From: an uncultured Cyclobacteriaceae bacterium
GTDB taxonomy: Bacteria; Bacteroidota; Bacteroidia; Cytophagales; Cyclobacteriaceae
Assembly: GCA_943788235.1 (NCBI GenBank)
Contig: CALSPM010000003.1
Coordinates: forward strand, 336,413-400,412
Reading direction: 5' to 3'
Length of the DNA: 64,000 nt
Each line of letters begins with the position of its first letter. Position 1 is the stretch's first letter. Position numbers and translations under genes: made by a program. Below are positions 54,859 through 64,000 of this stretch, in pieces. The notes beneath the pieces were generated by a model that was not told where the DNA came from, searched no databases, and was given only the letters and a program-made list of their open reading frames with translations.

Positions 54859-56012
54859 TCAATTTATGAGTGGACTCACCCTATGAGGATAGTTGCTTTG
54901 GCGGCATTGAAATTTAAGAATGGCTTCTTTGACTACACTGCCTTGCTCTACATTAATGGCATTTTTGATGGTCAGACTTTGGGCCCAACTTGATCGACCT
55001 CTCAAGGCAGAAGGTAAATGTACAATCAATGCTGCAGAAAGGGATCTGGAAGCACTTTCCCAAAAATAACTAGGGGTGTGGTCTACGGCATATTAATTAA
55101 CATGATCGATTTCCAGCTTGGGTTTTTTAAAAGTAGTGGGTTGGGCAAAATAAAACCCATGCCTTCATCGCAACTCACAGCAAGGATTAATATGCCTGCC
55201 CTCAGACTAGATTTCTCCTCTTCAATGACAAAATTGACAGGATCATTTGTATCTTGATAGATACCGTTAATGACGATTTCCGATTCGCTGATATAATCCA
55301 ATAAGGGTCATTTGGTGCCATCATGTTCTACAATTTTTAATCTAGTTTCATTAAGACCTCCATTCTTGATACGGACATAGTTTACATCTAAGACCTCTTC
55401 TCGGACTTCATAGTCAGGTTGCTGGATACATATGATAATATCTCTAAATCCACGGGCTTTTAATGCATAAATGGCACCTCTACTGACGGCACCAAAACTA
55501 AATATGATTACTTTTCGCTGATTACCATAATGTCCATCTATCCCTTTTAGTTGTAAGGCATGAATGACCGCACAATAACCAGTCATTTCATTGTTCTTAT
55601 AAAAAGTATGCCTTCCAATCTGTTCATTTGGACTGCAACCAAACATATCCTCAAATGCGAAGAGAGTGAGCTTTCGATCTATGGCTGCTTGTGTGTCTTG
55701 CATTTGTTGGGCGCAATGGTTATTACCCCAAAGTATGCCTCCCTCTTGTGATTCATTGAAATCTTATAATATAGGTTTGGCGATGATCGCCGTTCCTATA
55801 TCTGATAATATCTCTGATCTTGTAGCCATTCCTCCCGTTTCCCTTGTAATTTCATCATCTTCAATATGGAAGGGTTTGCCTTATCCTTTTTCAAAAATGA
55901 GCTTTTCGCGGATATGTTCAGGAAGTCTACATAAATGCTCAGGATGAATAGGAATGTGTCTTTCATCTTCTTTTTTGGAAGTTCCAAAAATACCTATCTC
56001 TGATAAATCCAT
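54859..56012 (-). pseudogene. Decayed alanine-dehydrogenase/N5-carboxyethylornithine-synthase-like gene
   Basis: The minus strand from the ATG at 56012 reads MDLSEIGIFGTSKKEDERHIPIHPEHL, EDDEITRETGGMATRSEIL, then FAFEDMFGCSPNEQIGRHTFYKNNEMTGY, GAVSRGAIYALKARGF (NAD loop) and, near the end, AVDHTPSYFWESASRSLSAALIVHLPSALRGRSSWAQS, stopping at 54859. Damage: TAA after LIFEKG, TAA after AKPIL, TGA after EHDGTK, a TAA in HVN-stop-YAVDH, and at least two frameshifts near 55085-55160. Four ORF-track entries (55308, 55083, 55796, 55018) are pieces or shadows of it. The Ceo/AlaDH-like family name is from remembered motifs and length. Confidence 0.85.
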
Positions 56013-56704
56013 ATGATTTCCTTTTTAGTTGAAGCCAAACATCGCTAATGAAATGAGTGTGGCTCTGTGATTTGTTTTTTTGTAAATAGATGACTGTCTA
56101 GGAATCAGGCATTAAATTGACCTCTAGTGTATCAATAATCAGGAAGGCAGAATGAAAAAAACCTTTAGTTCATTGTAAAAACGTGCAGTGTAAGATTAAT
56201 ATCAAGAGATAATTAATGACCTTTAAGATACACTAAGTAATGACACCTTTGATGAATAACTAGATGAACTTCGGATTATCCTTTGATATAGAATCGAAGC
56301 ATAGTGAGGAAATGATAGAGAAAGCTGTGACTCATAAGAGTTATTCAGATGTATTTAAATGAGGCTGTGCTTAAGATACCTTATGTGGGAGTTAATAAAT
56401 TTAAGTTGAAATTCATAGATCCTAAAATAGATTTATGCTTTAGCTCAAACTAAGTATTTTTATAATCATTGTGTACTTATCTAATGACCGCTATTTAGAT
56501 TAAAAATTAAATTTAATTCCATATTAAAAGTAATTGAGAGTTATTGTGAAGGTAGGTGGATATAAAAATGAGTATTTGTGTAGTCATTTTAATACTTACG
56601 AATCCCAAAAAAAGATTATTATTGTCCGCATGTTGATCTTAAAATCATAGTCACACACTTTTCTATAAAAAAAATCGTCCAATATAACTTAGGCAATAAA
56701 ACAT
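56013..56704. other. Long gap, no gene seen
   Basis: A 692-bp A/T-rich stretch. The only coding-like items are a 32-codon frame at 56264-56362 (MNFGLSFDIESKHSEEMIEKA) and, just after, AVLKIPYVGVNKFKLKFIDPKIDL in another frame; together they may be the remains of one short gene. I see no RNA motif or repeat array. Confidence 0.45.
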
Positions 56705-57538
56705 ATGAGTAAAAGAACAGTTCAAGATGTTTTAGATTCAAAGGATGTTGAAGCTTATGGCTTTTACAAGTTACGAGGCATTAAGAAAGTGTTATTCGGG
56801 CTCGCTCAAATACTTCCTAAAAATATTATCAGTTTTAAAATAGCACTCATATTACGAAAGATTACCTTGCGAAATAGGGTTAAAATTATTGATCAAACTC
56901 AATTTGACTTAAAACTCAGATTATTTCCAATGGATAATTTAGGTGACCGGTTTTTGCTATTTATGCCGAATTTTTTCGAATATGATGAATTCCTGCTGAT
57001 GTCACAGTGTTTAAAAAAAAATAGTATTTTTATTGATATTGGGGGAAATATGGGCATCTACAGCCTTATGTCAACGAAATATATCAATAAAACGGGTAGA
57101 ATTTTGTCATTTGAGCCTAATCCGAAGATGATAGAACGTTTTAAATTTAATATTAAAATTAATGAGTTTGATCAATTGATTGAGCTGAATGAAATTGGAA
57201 TTGCTGATAAAGAAATGACTTTTAGTTTAGCATTATCAAAGAAGAATTTGGGAGGGGCTAGTATTGTAAAAAGTTTCGGAGAGGGCAATGTAATGGTGAA
57301 GTGCAGACCTTTACTTGACGTATTAAAAGAAAATGAGATTACCAAAATTGATCTGCTCAAAATTGATATTGAAGAAGCAGAACCCCTTGCTTTAAATCCT
57401 TTTTTTCAAAAAGCCCCGAGGGCATTATTTCCTAAAATAATCTTTATTGAGTCTGAAGATAATATTGACCTTATTAAACTTGGATATAAGTTCATTAAAA
57501 GAACTAGAGCCCAAAATTCCATTTATGTTTTAGATTAA
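56705..57538 (+). CDS. FkbM-family methyltransferase
   Basis: The 277-aa protein has the FkbM SAM domain: FIDIGGNMGIYSLMSTKY near residue 110-127, RILSFEPNPKMIERFKFNI near 136-154, LLDVLKEN and IDLLKIDIEEAEPLAL near 220-235. FkbM enzymes O-methylate sugars, macrolides or lipids, commonly in surface-glycan clusters. Here it stands alone with about 690 bp empty on one side and 460 bp on the other, and it is visibly more A/T- and Lys/Ile-rich than its neighbours, which could mean recent arrival or low expression. Substrate unknown. Confidence 0.88.
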   Translation: MSKRTVQDVLDSKDVEAYGFYKLRGIKKVLFGLAQILPKNIISFKIALILRKITLRNRVKIIDQTQFDLKLRLFPMDNLGDRFLLFMPNFFEYDEFLLMSQCLKKNSIFIDIGGNMGIYSLMSTKYINKTGRILSFEPNPKMIERFKFNIKINEFDQLIELNEIGIADKEMTFSLALSKKNLGGASIVKSFGEGNVMVKCRPLLDVLKENEITKIDLLKIDIEEAEPLALNPFFQKAPRALFPKIIFIESEDNIDLIKLGYKFIKRTRAQNSIYVLD

Positions 57539-58001
57539 AAAAAACTAGGTTCAATTTTAATAATCGAATAGATATGAAAGAGTGGGAGTCCTTTTATTTT
57601 TGCCTTATATTCCAATAAAAAATTGAAAATTTTAAATTGATAAAAAAATCAATTTAGAAAGACTTTGATTTAGATCATCGTTCTAGCTTCAAATAAAATT
57701 TAATAAAAAACGGCTAATGGCAGGCAGGGAGGGCGGCCTGCTGAGAATAGATATTCCATAGGATGGTAACAGAAAGCATTCAATAAAGAGTGAGACGATT
57801 CACTCAGATAAAAATAGGTATCTGTTCTCATAAATAAAGGGCCATTGGTGACTTATCGCAGCTGAGATTAAAAGTAAAGAGGGGTAAGGAAAATAGATTG
57901 GGGGAGGTGTATATATTATCGATTAGTGTCAAAATAAAATGATAGATTATGTAACTTGATGAGTATAAAGCAATAAGGCGAGAGCTAATTCAAGTATTTA
58001 A
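57539..58001. other. Gap before the GMC oxidoreductase, with one G/C-rich hairpin
   Basis: No gene seen. GCAGGC (57720-57725) and GCCTGC (57736-57741) make a G/C-rich hairpin that stands out in this A/T-rich stretch. A lone TATTTTTG (57595-57602) matches the -7 consensus but has no -33 partner and no gene within 400 bp. Confidence 0.45.
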
Positions 58002-59600
58002 ATGGATAAATACGATTACATTATCATAGGAGCAGGTTCGGCAGGTTGTGTTTTAGCCAACCGTTTATCTAAAAATCCCGCACATCATATATTACTTATT
58101 GAAGCAGGTAAACGGGATAAAAAAGTAGAGATTGGTATTCCTGGAGGCTATGGAAATTTGCACAGATCGAGTGTTGATTGGGGCTTTTCTACGGTTCCAC
58201 AACATCATGTAAACAACCGGAGCATTTATTTGCCCCGTGGTAAAGCCCTAGGGGGATCTAGTTCGACCAATGCGATGGCCTATGTACGAGGAAATAAGGC
58301 TGATTATGATGAATGGTCTGATCTCGGAAACAAAGGATGGTCTTTTGATGAGGTGCTTCCCTATTTTAAAAAATCAGAGCATAACGAAGATTATAACGAT
58401 TTTCATCATGGGGATGAAGGGCCATTAAATGTAACTCTTGGTAAGGATTTTCAAACGCCCTATGCACAGGCTTTTATAGAGGCCTGCCAGCAATCAGGCA
58501 TACCCAAAAATAGGGATTATAACGGAACCACTCAATTGGGGGCAAGTTTATTTCAATTTACCATCAAGGAAGGAAAGCGCCAGAGTACGGCAGTAGCATT
58601 TTTAAAACCGGTGATGCATCGTCCTAATTTGACAGTGATTACCCAAGCTCGGGTAAGCGAAATCTTGATAGAAGCAGATTGCGCAGTGGGCGTAGCTTAT
58701 GTCAAGTCTGATAGTATCCAAAAAGCCTATGCGTTGAAGGAAGTTATCTTGTCAGCAGGGGCTTTTCAATCCCCTCAGTTACTCATGTTATCAGGTATAG
58801 GCCCTCAAGAGGTACTGAAATGCCATCAAATTTCGGTGAAAAAAGACTTGCCTGGGGTGGGACAAAACTTACAAGATCACCTTTTTATTAATGTCTCCAG
58901 CTTGGCCCTTCAGCAAGAAGGGTTTAACCATCATTTTAAGCCTTTAAATCAAGTGAAAGCCCTGATCAAATACTTGATTACCCATAAAGGTCCCTTGGCA
59001 TGTAGTGCGCTGGAAGCAACGGCATTTTTTTCTGTGAATAGAGGTACGCAACCCGATCTCCAATTTCATTTTACGCCTTTACATATAGGGAATGATTATG
59101 TTCCTGACCTTTACAACACCAAAACTTACCCTACTTACGATGGATATACCATTGCACCTACCTTATTGAAACCGAAAAGCAGGGGTTATGTTAGAGTGAA
59201 TTCAAATGATCCAATGGATGCCCCATTGATTCAACCTAATTTCTTATCTGCTGCAGACGATTTAAAAATGCTTACTTTAGGCGTTCAAAAGGCATTAGAA
59301 GTTTCGAAAGCGGCCGCATTTAACCCTTTTAGGAAAACTATCATCGTACCCAAAGATGAATCACATACAGCGATAATTGAGCATATTAAAAAGGGATTAG
59401 AAACGGTCTATCATCCTGTAGGTACCTGTAAAATGGGTCACGATGATATGGCAGTAGTGAGTGATACCCTGCAGGTACATGGTTTAAAGGGATTGAGAGT
59501 GGTAGATGCTTCCATCATGCCTACCATTGTTTCTGGAAATACCAACGCAGCGACTATTATGATTGGGGAGAAGGCAGCGGATATGATTTTGGGTCAGTGA
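58002..59600 (+). CDS. GMC-family FAD oxidoreductase (choline-dehydrogenase-like)
   Basis: The 532-aa protein is a complete GMC flavoenzyme: FAD motif [19 protein letters not shown] (residues 4-22), [20 protein letters not shown] near 79, [20 protein letters not shown] near 245, catalytic His in [10 protein letters not shown] near 468, and [31 protein letters not shown] at the C-terminus. Alcohol or choline oxidation is likely; no betaine aldehyde dehydrogenase or BetT is adjacent. A PLP enzyme follows after 52 bp on the same strand, so the product of one may feed the other. Confidence 0.92.
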   Translation: MDKYDYIIIGAGSAGCVLANRLSKNPAHHILLIEAGKRDKKVEIGIPGGYGNLHRSSVDWGFSTVPQHHVNNRSIYLPRGKALGGSSSTNAMAYVRGNKADYDEWSDLGNKGWSFDEVLPYFKKSEHNEDYNDFHHGDEGPLNVTLGKDFQTPYAQAFIEACQQSGIPKNRDYNGTTQLGASLFQFTIKEGKRQSTAVAFLKPVMHRPNLTVITQARVSEILIEADCAVGVAYVKSDSIQKAYALKEVILSAGAFQSPQLLMLSGIGPQEVLKCHQISVKKDLPGVGQNLQDHLFINVSSLALQQEGFNHHFKPLNQVKALIKYLITHKGPLACSALEATAFFSVNRGTQPDLQFHFTPLHIGNDYVPDLYNTKTYPTYDGYTIAPTLLKPKSRGYVRVNSNDPMDAPLIQPNFLSAADDLKMLTLGVQKALEVSKAAAFNPFRKTIIVPKDESHTAIIEHIKKGLETVYHPVGTCKMGHDDMAVVSDTLQVHGLKGLRVVDASIMPTIVSGNTNAATIMIGEKAADMILGQ

Positions 59601-59652
59601 CGAGGGGGGTGACTGTTGAAGACTTACCTCAATATTTAAGGCTTAATCAGTA

Positions 59653-60996
59653 ATGAAAATGAATAAAAAGCGGATAAAAAAATTACTCAGTCTATCAACA
59701 AGAGGGCATCATTTGGCAACTACACCGAGTAGGATAGATCATGCCTTATTCATGGAGGCGAAACAAAATCTGTATGATCCTGAAGATAATCCATCAGGTT
59801 CATTCCCATTGAATGTAGCAGAAAACCAAATAATGGCACCAATAATAATGGCGAAATTGATGACTGTTCTCAAAAATAAAGAGATGCCGGATTGGGTTAT
59901 GGGTTATACGCATTATTTGGGGCATCCTGAGGTAAGAGTGACCATTGCACGATTTATGGAGCAACACTTGTGTGCTTGTAAGATTCATCCTGATACCTTG
60001 GGGCTATCGGCCGGGGCAACAGCCATTGTTGAGGTGACTGCTTTTTTATTGGCCAATCCCGGAGATGTAGTGGTCATCCCAGCACCTGCTTATCCGATGT
60101 ATACTAATGATTTTGGTATCAAGGCGGGGATCAGCCGCTATGATCTTCAAACCCATGATAACCTGCAAGAAATAGGTACAAAGGCACCTGTAACACCTGA
60201 TTTATTGGAGCGTACTTGGGCAACATTGAAGACCGAAGGTCGGTGCTTTAAAATATTATTGATTTCTTCACCAGATAATCCAACGGGCTGCAGGTATGAG
60301 GAAGACCAATTGCGTGCGCTGGCACGTTGGTGTATCGAGCATCAGGTACATATGATTGTAAATGAAATCTATGGACTTTCATTGATAGATACGACTCCTA
60401 CTGATCATCCATCGAGTGCGCAGGGTCAAGATGAATATGTATCCTTTGCCAAAATCATGGAAGAATTTGTCTCGGACTACCTACATCTCTGGTATGCATT
60501 TTCCAAAGATTTTGGGATGTCAGGGCTTCGTTGTGGGGTAGTGTATTCATTAAACAAGGGCTTCATATCCGGGCTCCAAAACATCAATGTGCCACATATG
60601 GTATCAAATATGTCTCAGTGGATGATCAAAGAAATGCTCAGTGATGATGAATTTATAAAAAACTATATTGAGCAGAATAAAAAGCAGATTACTCGAAGCT
60701 ATCAATGGGTAGTAGCTGCTTTGAAATTATTAGATGTCCCCTTCATCCCGAGTAGAGGGGGGATATTTGTCTGGATCGACCTATCTAGTTACTTAGATGC
60801 AAATAAAGATGACGCTGAAATAGCACTTTGGATGAATATCTATAAACAAACGGGTGTACTGCTGACCCCGGGCAAAGAGTTTAAGCATCTACAAAAGGGA
60901 CTTTTTAGGATGGTTTATACTGCAGTTTCTTTTGATCACTTGAAGGTAGCTGTGGAGCGGTTGTCAGCTTATCTAGGACAGTTTAAAATTAGATAA
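59653..60996 (+). CDS. PLP-dependent fold-type I enzyme, ACC-synthase-like
   Basis: The 447-aa protein resembles plant-type 1-aminocyclopropane-1-carboxylate synthase: LNVAENQIMAPIIMAKL, GYTHYLGHPEVRVTIARFMEQ, LSAGATAIVEVTAFLLANPGDVVVIPAPAYPMY, ISSPDNPTGCRYEE and the Schiff-base Lys in WYAFSKDFGMSGLRCGVVYS. Plant enzymes show ENQ, YHGLP, SGGATA, PDNPTG and SKDMGLPGFRVG in the same order. It could instead be a general aminotransferase. If ACC is made, no ACC deaminase or oxidase is seen beside it. It follows the GMC gene by 52 bp. Confidence 0.85.
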   Translation: MKMNKKRIKKLLSLSTRGHHLATTPSRIDHALFMEAKQNLYDPEDNPSGSFPLNVAENQIMAPIIMAKLMTVLKNKEMPDWVMGYTHYLGHPEVRVTIARFMEQHLCACKIHPDTLGLSAGATAIVEVTAFLLANPGDVVVIPAPAYPMYTNDFGIKAGISRYDLQTHDNLQEIGTKAPVTPDLLERTWATLKTEGRCFKILLISSPDNPTGCRYEEDQLRALARWCIEHQVHMIVNEIYGLSLIDTTPTDHPSSAQGQDEYVSFAKIMEEFVSDYLHLWYAFSKDFGMSGLRCGVVYSLNKGFISGLQNINVPHMVSNMSQWMIKEMLSDDEFIKNYIEQNKKQITRSYQWVVAALKLLDVPFIPSRGGIFVWIDLSSYLDANKDDAEIALWMNIYKQTGVLLTPGKEFKHLQKGLFRMVYTAVSFDHLKVAVERLSAYLGQFKIR

Positions 60997-61001
60997 GGTA
61001 G

Positions 61002-61300
61002 GATGGTTGGGGCCTATTGGTGTAGGTAGACCTGTTATGGATGTCTGTTAATGATGTTTTGCAGTTTTGATAATTGCCTTTAAGTTTAGATCTTTTCAAA
61101 AGGCTCAGACTATCTTTTCTGCATTTTTTAAGTTGTGGTATCCTTCTTGGGATCAACTCCAATCAAATAACAACCAAAATTCTCTCAGTAAGAGATTCAT
61201 AGACCTTATTTCGGTTGTTTTTGTTAAACCGTTCATCAAATTAAAACTGCTTGAAATTTAAAATTTTAGAGGGTGAGTCAAATTCATGTTAGATTTGATT
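61002..61300. other. Gap upstream of L-serine dehydratase
   Basis: The stretch holds a TTG-started 64-aa ORF in the track (61067) that has no protein family character and is probably spurious. I see no RNA motif or hairpin. Confidence 0.45.
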
Positions 61301-62704
61301 ATGCAAGCTATTAGTGTCTTTGATATTTTCAAAATAGGGGTTGGGCCTTCGAGTTCACACACGTTAGGTCCATGGAATGCGGCCTTAACTTTTGTCCGAC
61401 TACTTGACCTCGAGGCGATAGATAGGATACAAATAGATTTATATGGTTCTTTGGCCAAGACAGGCAAGGGGCATGCGACCGATAAGGCCATTATACTTGG
61501 ATTGATGGGGTATGAACCGAAATCCGTAGATATTGCCCAAATTGATCAAATAATCCTTGAGATGCAAAAATCTAATATCTTGGTCATTCAATCGAAAGAA
61601 GTACATTTTGAGGAAGCAAGAGATATTATTTTTAATTCCCATTTGCATGAGCGTCATCCGAATACATTGATATTTAGTGCCTTTACTGGGGAAACGTTAC
61701 TCAAGCAACAACTTTTTGCCTCTGTCGGCGGAGGATTTATTGAAAGTGAAACCCCAGGAGAGACGCTGTATTCTTTAAGAGATTTTCCATTTCCTATCAA
61801 TAAAGGAGTAGATATTTTAGCCTATACGAGCAAAAAGGAGTGTGCGATTTCAGATATCGTCTTACAAAACGAGCTGACTTTGCAAACCATTGAAGAGATA
61901 AATCAGCAAATTGCCTTAATTTTTGAAACTATGTTAGAGGCTATTTATCAGGGTTGTTGTGCGGAAGGTACTTTACCAGGAGGCTTAAATGTATCCAGGC
62001 GAGCCAAAAAAATATATGATAAGCTCACAGATTCTTTTGTTCATATGACAAGAGATGAATGGATGTCAGGTATTCAAAATGGATCTAAAGATTTTAGTGT
62101 TATCAATAAGTGGGTAAGTTGTTTCGCCCTTGCGGTAAATGAACAAAATGCTGCGATGGGAAGAATTGTGACCTCCCCGACCAATGGTGCGGCAGGCGTC
62201 ATTCCCTCAGTCCTTCTTTATTATATACTTTTTTGTGATTATAGGGGCATAGAAGAGGTTAAGAAATTTCTTTTTACGGCAGGAGAAATCGGGTGTTTAT
62301 TCAAAAAAGGGGCAACTATTTCAGCAGCCGTAGGAGGCTGTCAAGCTGAAGTGGGTGTATCATCGGCAATGGCAGCTGCGGGATTAGCTGAAGTGCTCGG
62401 TGGTACCCCTGAACAATGTCTGATGGCAGCAGAAATCGCCATGGAGCATCATCTTGGATTAACATGTGATCCGGTCAAAGGATTGGTCCAAGTACCTTGT
62501 ATTGAACGAAATACCATGGGTGCCATCAAGGCGATTACGGCGGCAAATTTGGCACTGGAGAGTGATGCTTCGGCAGCCATTGTAAATATTGATACGGTCA
62601 TTCAGACCATGTGGGACATCGCCAAAGACATGCATACCAAGTACAAAGAAACCTCAGAGGGAGGGCTGGCCATTAATCTATCCGTCATTCATCCCAATTG
62701 TTAA
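61301..62704 (+). CDS. L-serine dehydratase, single-chain iron-sulfur type
   Basis: The enzyme deaminates L-serine to pyruvate and ammonia with a [4Fe-4S] cluster. I start at the ATG at 61301 ([24 protein letters not shown]), the family N-terminus; the track begins five residues earlier at 61286. At 467 aa both the beta-like N-terminal and alpha-like C-terminal parts are in one chain. The catalytic part shows [15 protein letters not shown], and Cys residues for the cluster are in [20 protein letters not shown] and [18 protein letters not shown]. Together with ansA, ald and the E1 fusion it points to amino acids as fuel. Confidence 0.93.
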   Translation: MQAISVFDIFKIGVGPSSSHTLGPWNAALTFVRLLDLEAIDRIQIDLYGSLAKTGKGHATDKAIILGLMGYEPKSVDIAQIDQIILEMQKSNILVIQSKEVHFEEARDIIFNSHLHERHPNTLIFSAFTGETLLKQQLFASVGGGFIESETPGETLYSLRDFPFPINKGVDILAYTSKKECAISDIVLQNELTLQTIEEINQQIALIFETMLEAIYQGCCAEGTLPGGLNVSRRAKKIYDKLTDSFVHMTRDEWMSGIQNGSKDFSVINKWVSCFALAVNEQNAAMGRIVTSPTNGAAGVIPSVLLYYILFCDYRGIEEVKKFLFTAGEIGCLFKKGATISAAVGGCQAEVGVSSAMAAAGLAEVLGGTPEQCLMAAEIAMEHHLGLTCDPVKGLVQVPCIERNTMGAIKAITAANLALESDASAAIVNIDTVIQTMWDIAKDMHTKYKETSEGGLAINLSVIHPNC

Positions 62705-63057
62705 TCAGGGTATCCGTTTGAATAAATTCAGAGAATAAAGTGTGCAATAATAGATTTTTTATTTGAAGTAAAATGAACAGAATCCTGATTTTTCTCGATC
62801 TTAATCTTTTGTTTCAGTTATTATTTAGAATGTTTCACACATGGGTTTGCACCTTGGTATCTTTTGACTGTAAATTGTTTTTAAATGCTTAAGAGGCCTA
62901 TTTAACCGTCAAGGGGTCATTTTACTTTAAATATCTTCTAGAACGATAGCGAATTATGTTTAAATTACTTTCGTTTGAATGATGAAAATGAGCGGTTCAT
63001 GGGTTGGTTTTTATACTTGTCAGAATCCTCTCAATTTATAATTTTTAAAAATTAGCT
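62705..63057. other. Gap before the S9 peptidase gene
   Basis: No gene or RNA motif seen. TACTTTCG near 62966 is one base from the -7 consensus but lacks a TTTG partner. The S9 peptidase leader should arise here. Confidence 0.4.
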
Positions 63058-64000
63058 ATGAAAAAAATCATATTTGGATTGATGTTCATTGGAGTGTTGA
63101 AAACCTTAGGACAAGAATCCCTCACTTATCAAGTACCATCAAAAGAAATTTATGATCTTGTTGATGTCTCTTTGGCACCTTCGGTTGTGATGGATGATGC
63201 CAAAGATTTTATGATCTTTTTGTATCGAGACACCTATAAAAGTATCGAAGATTTATCGAGTGAAGAACTGAGATTAGCAGGGTTAAGAATTGACCCTAAG
63301 ACCAATATTGGAAGTAGGATTACCTACTACAATAATCTGAAAATACAAGATTTAAGGACTGATCCAGTGAGATTGATTCAGGTCATAGGCCTGCCGAAGA
63401 AACCCAAATTGACCAACATAACATTTTCACCAGATCAAAAAAAAATAGCCATGACCCAAACGACTGCTTTGGGAGTAGAAGTATGGTATGTAGATCTATC
63501 AACCTTTGCCGCTAAAAGACTCACGGAACCTAAGGCCAATGCCAATTTAGGACAAGTTATTCATTGGTTTAAGGACAGTGAGCGTTTATTGGTCAAAATG
63601 ATTCCTAAGGATAGAGCAGCATTGATCAATCCTAAGTTTGCCATTCCTTCTGGACCTACTGTTTCAGTAAGTGATGGCGAAGAAGCACCAAATAGAACCT
63701 ATCAAGATTTGTTGAAAAATAATAATGATGAACATAATTTTGAACAATTGGCGCTCTCAGTGCTGCACAAAGTGTCTTTGAAAGGGTCTTCGGTACCATG
63801 GCTTGCAAGCGCTATGTACAAAGACATAAGTTTTTCACCTGATGGTGAATACATCATGATTTCTGCTATTAAAAGACCATTTTCTTATTTAGTTCCCAAC
63901 AGTAGATTCCCCTCTGTGCGTATCATTTACACGAAAGAAGGAGAATTGGTTAGTACGGTAGCGGAGACACCTTTGATGGAAAATTTACCCAAGGGCTTTA
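63058..64000 (+). CDS. Exported S9-family (prolyl oligopeptidase-like) peptidase, partial
   Basis: From the ATG at 63058 the frame stays open to the window end (314 codons). A signal peptide (KKIIFGLMFIGVLKTLG) precedes a WD40-like N-terminal propeller (LTNITFSPDQKKIAMTQTT, KDISFSPDGEYIMISA). The motif order (VDVSLAPSVVMDD, YYNNLKIQDLRTD) matches the S9 serine-peptidase group that combines a propeller with an alpha/beta-hydrolase domain, which would lie beyond the window. It probably removes dipeptides from peptides outside the cytoplasm. Confidence 0.85.
   Translation, partial: MKKIIFGLMFIGVLKTLGQESLTYQVPSKEIYDLVDVSLAPSVVMDDAKDFMIFLYRDTYKSIEDLSSEELRLAGLRIDPKTNIGSRITYYNNLKIQDLRTDPVRLIQVIGLPKKPKLTNITFSPDQKKIAMTQTTALGVEVWYVDLSTFAAKRLTEPKANANLGQVIHWFKDSERLLVKMIPKDRAALINPKFAIPSGPTVSVSDGEEAPNRTYQDLLKNNNDEHNFEQLALSVLHKVSLKGSSVPWLASAMYKDISFSPDGEYIMISAIKRPFSYLVPNSRFPSVRIIYTKEGELVSTVAETPLMENLPKGF

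Noticed and set aside
55018-55947. Plus-strand ORFs of 63-93 aa over the decayed Ceo-like gene
   Set aside because: They are shadows of the minus-strand remnant, which explains the sequence fully.
57595-57602. TATTTTTG as a promoter
   Set aside because: No -33 partner and no gene within 400 bp downstream; AT-rich sequence gives such matches by chance.
61067-61261. 64-aa ORF before L-serine dehydratase
   Set aside because: TTG start, no recognisable pattern, no neighbour logic; likely non-coding.
1-64000. CRISPR arrays, prophage, integrons, retron-like or toxin-antitoxin pairs
   Set aside because: I looked for regular direct repeats, phage structural genes, reverse transcriptases and paired small genes and saw none.

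Overview
The window looks like chromosome from a member of the Bacteroidota. It is AT-rich. Its best promoters follow the phylum's -33 TTTG / -7 TAnnTTTG pattern rather than -35/-10. It carries phylum-typical arrangements: a YceD(DUF177)-rpmF-fabH-efp-accB-accC operon, an exbB-x-exbD-exbD cluster, a fused alpha/beta E1 dehydrogenase, sortilin-like beta-propeller proteins and a CIA30 protein. A saprospirian or chitinophagalian relative is my best guess, from the flavour of the accessory proteins, but the sequence alone does not settle the family.

Layout. 1-3.3 kb: 5' part of an ABC exporter (minus strand), a decayed TolB-like propeller gene and a glycosyltransferase. 3.3-8.6 kb: a minus-strand block for pyridoxine synthesis, ribosomal protein L32, fatty-acid initiation, EF-P and acetyl-CoA carboxylase. 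8.7-16.3 kb: rsmA-mgtE-dehydrogenase, greA-HIT, ruvC, a small unknown gene, a decayed polysaccharide deacetylase, tatD-ansA, then tRNA-Ser(GGA). 16.5-18.8 kb: TonB-energising ExbB/ExbD cluster. 18.8-25.2 kb: HNH-smpB-tsaD divergent from a large tamB. 25.3-28.9 kb: RNase P RNA, an NtrC-type regulator without a DNA-binding domain, a 41-aa lipoprotein missed by the ORF track, a LuxE-like synthetase and a lipoprotein. 28.9-36 kb: E1 fusion divergent from alanine dehydrogenase, a nuclease-like domain protein, an MFS transporter, a lipase-like hydrolase and a cyclophilin. 36-50 kb: mostly exported proteins (MltB-like transglycosylase, DUF1080, M14 peptidase, two approx. 1,050-1,100-aa sortilin-like propellers, an esterase) with a rhodanese and a Crp/Fnr regulator between the two propellers. 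50-64 kb: a looser accessory region with M20 peptidase, Gnt-type permease plus CIA30 protein, a heavily decayed alanine-dehydrogenase/carboxyethylornithine-synthase-like gene, an FkbM methyltransferase in long non-coding flanks, a GMC oxidoreductase next to an ACC-synthase-like PLP enzyme, L-serine dehydratase, and the 5' part of an S9 peptidase.

How it works together. The core blocks handle envelope lipid synthesis (accBC, fabH), translation (efp, rpmF, smpB, tsaD, rsmA, tRNA, rnpB), cell-envelope energy and assembly (exbBD, tamB) and amino-acid catabolism (ansA, ald, sdaA-like, E1 fusion). The 36-50 kb block plus the S9 gene at the end suggest a protein- and glycan-degrading exported repertoire. 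I found no phage, CRISPR array or intact insertion sequence. The most distinctive features are three convincingly decayed genes, very compact convergent gene ends that share their stop tetranucleotide, several promoters that correct ORF-track start sites, and a few lineage-type enzymes of unclear substrate. I did not find a clear new defence or mobile system.
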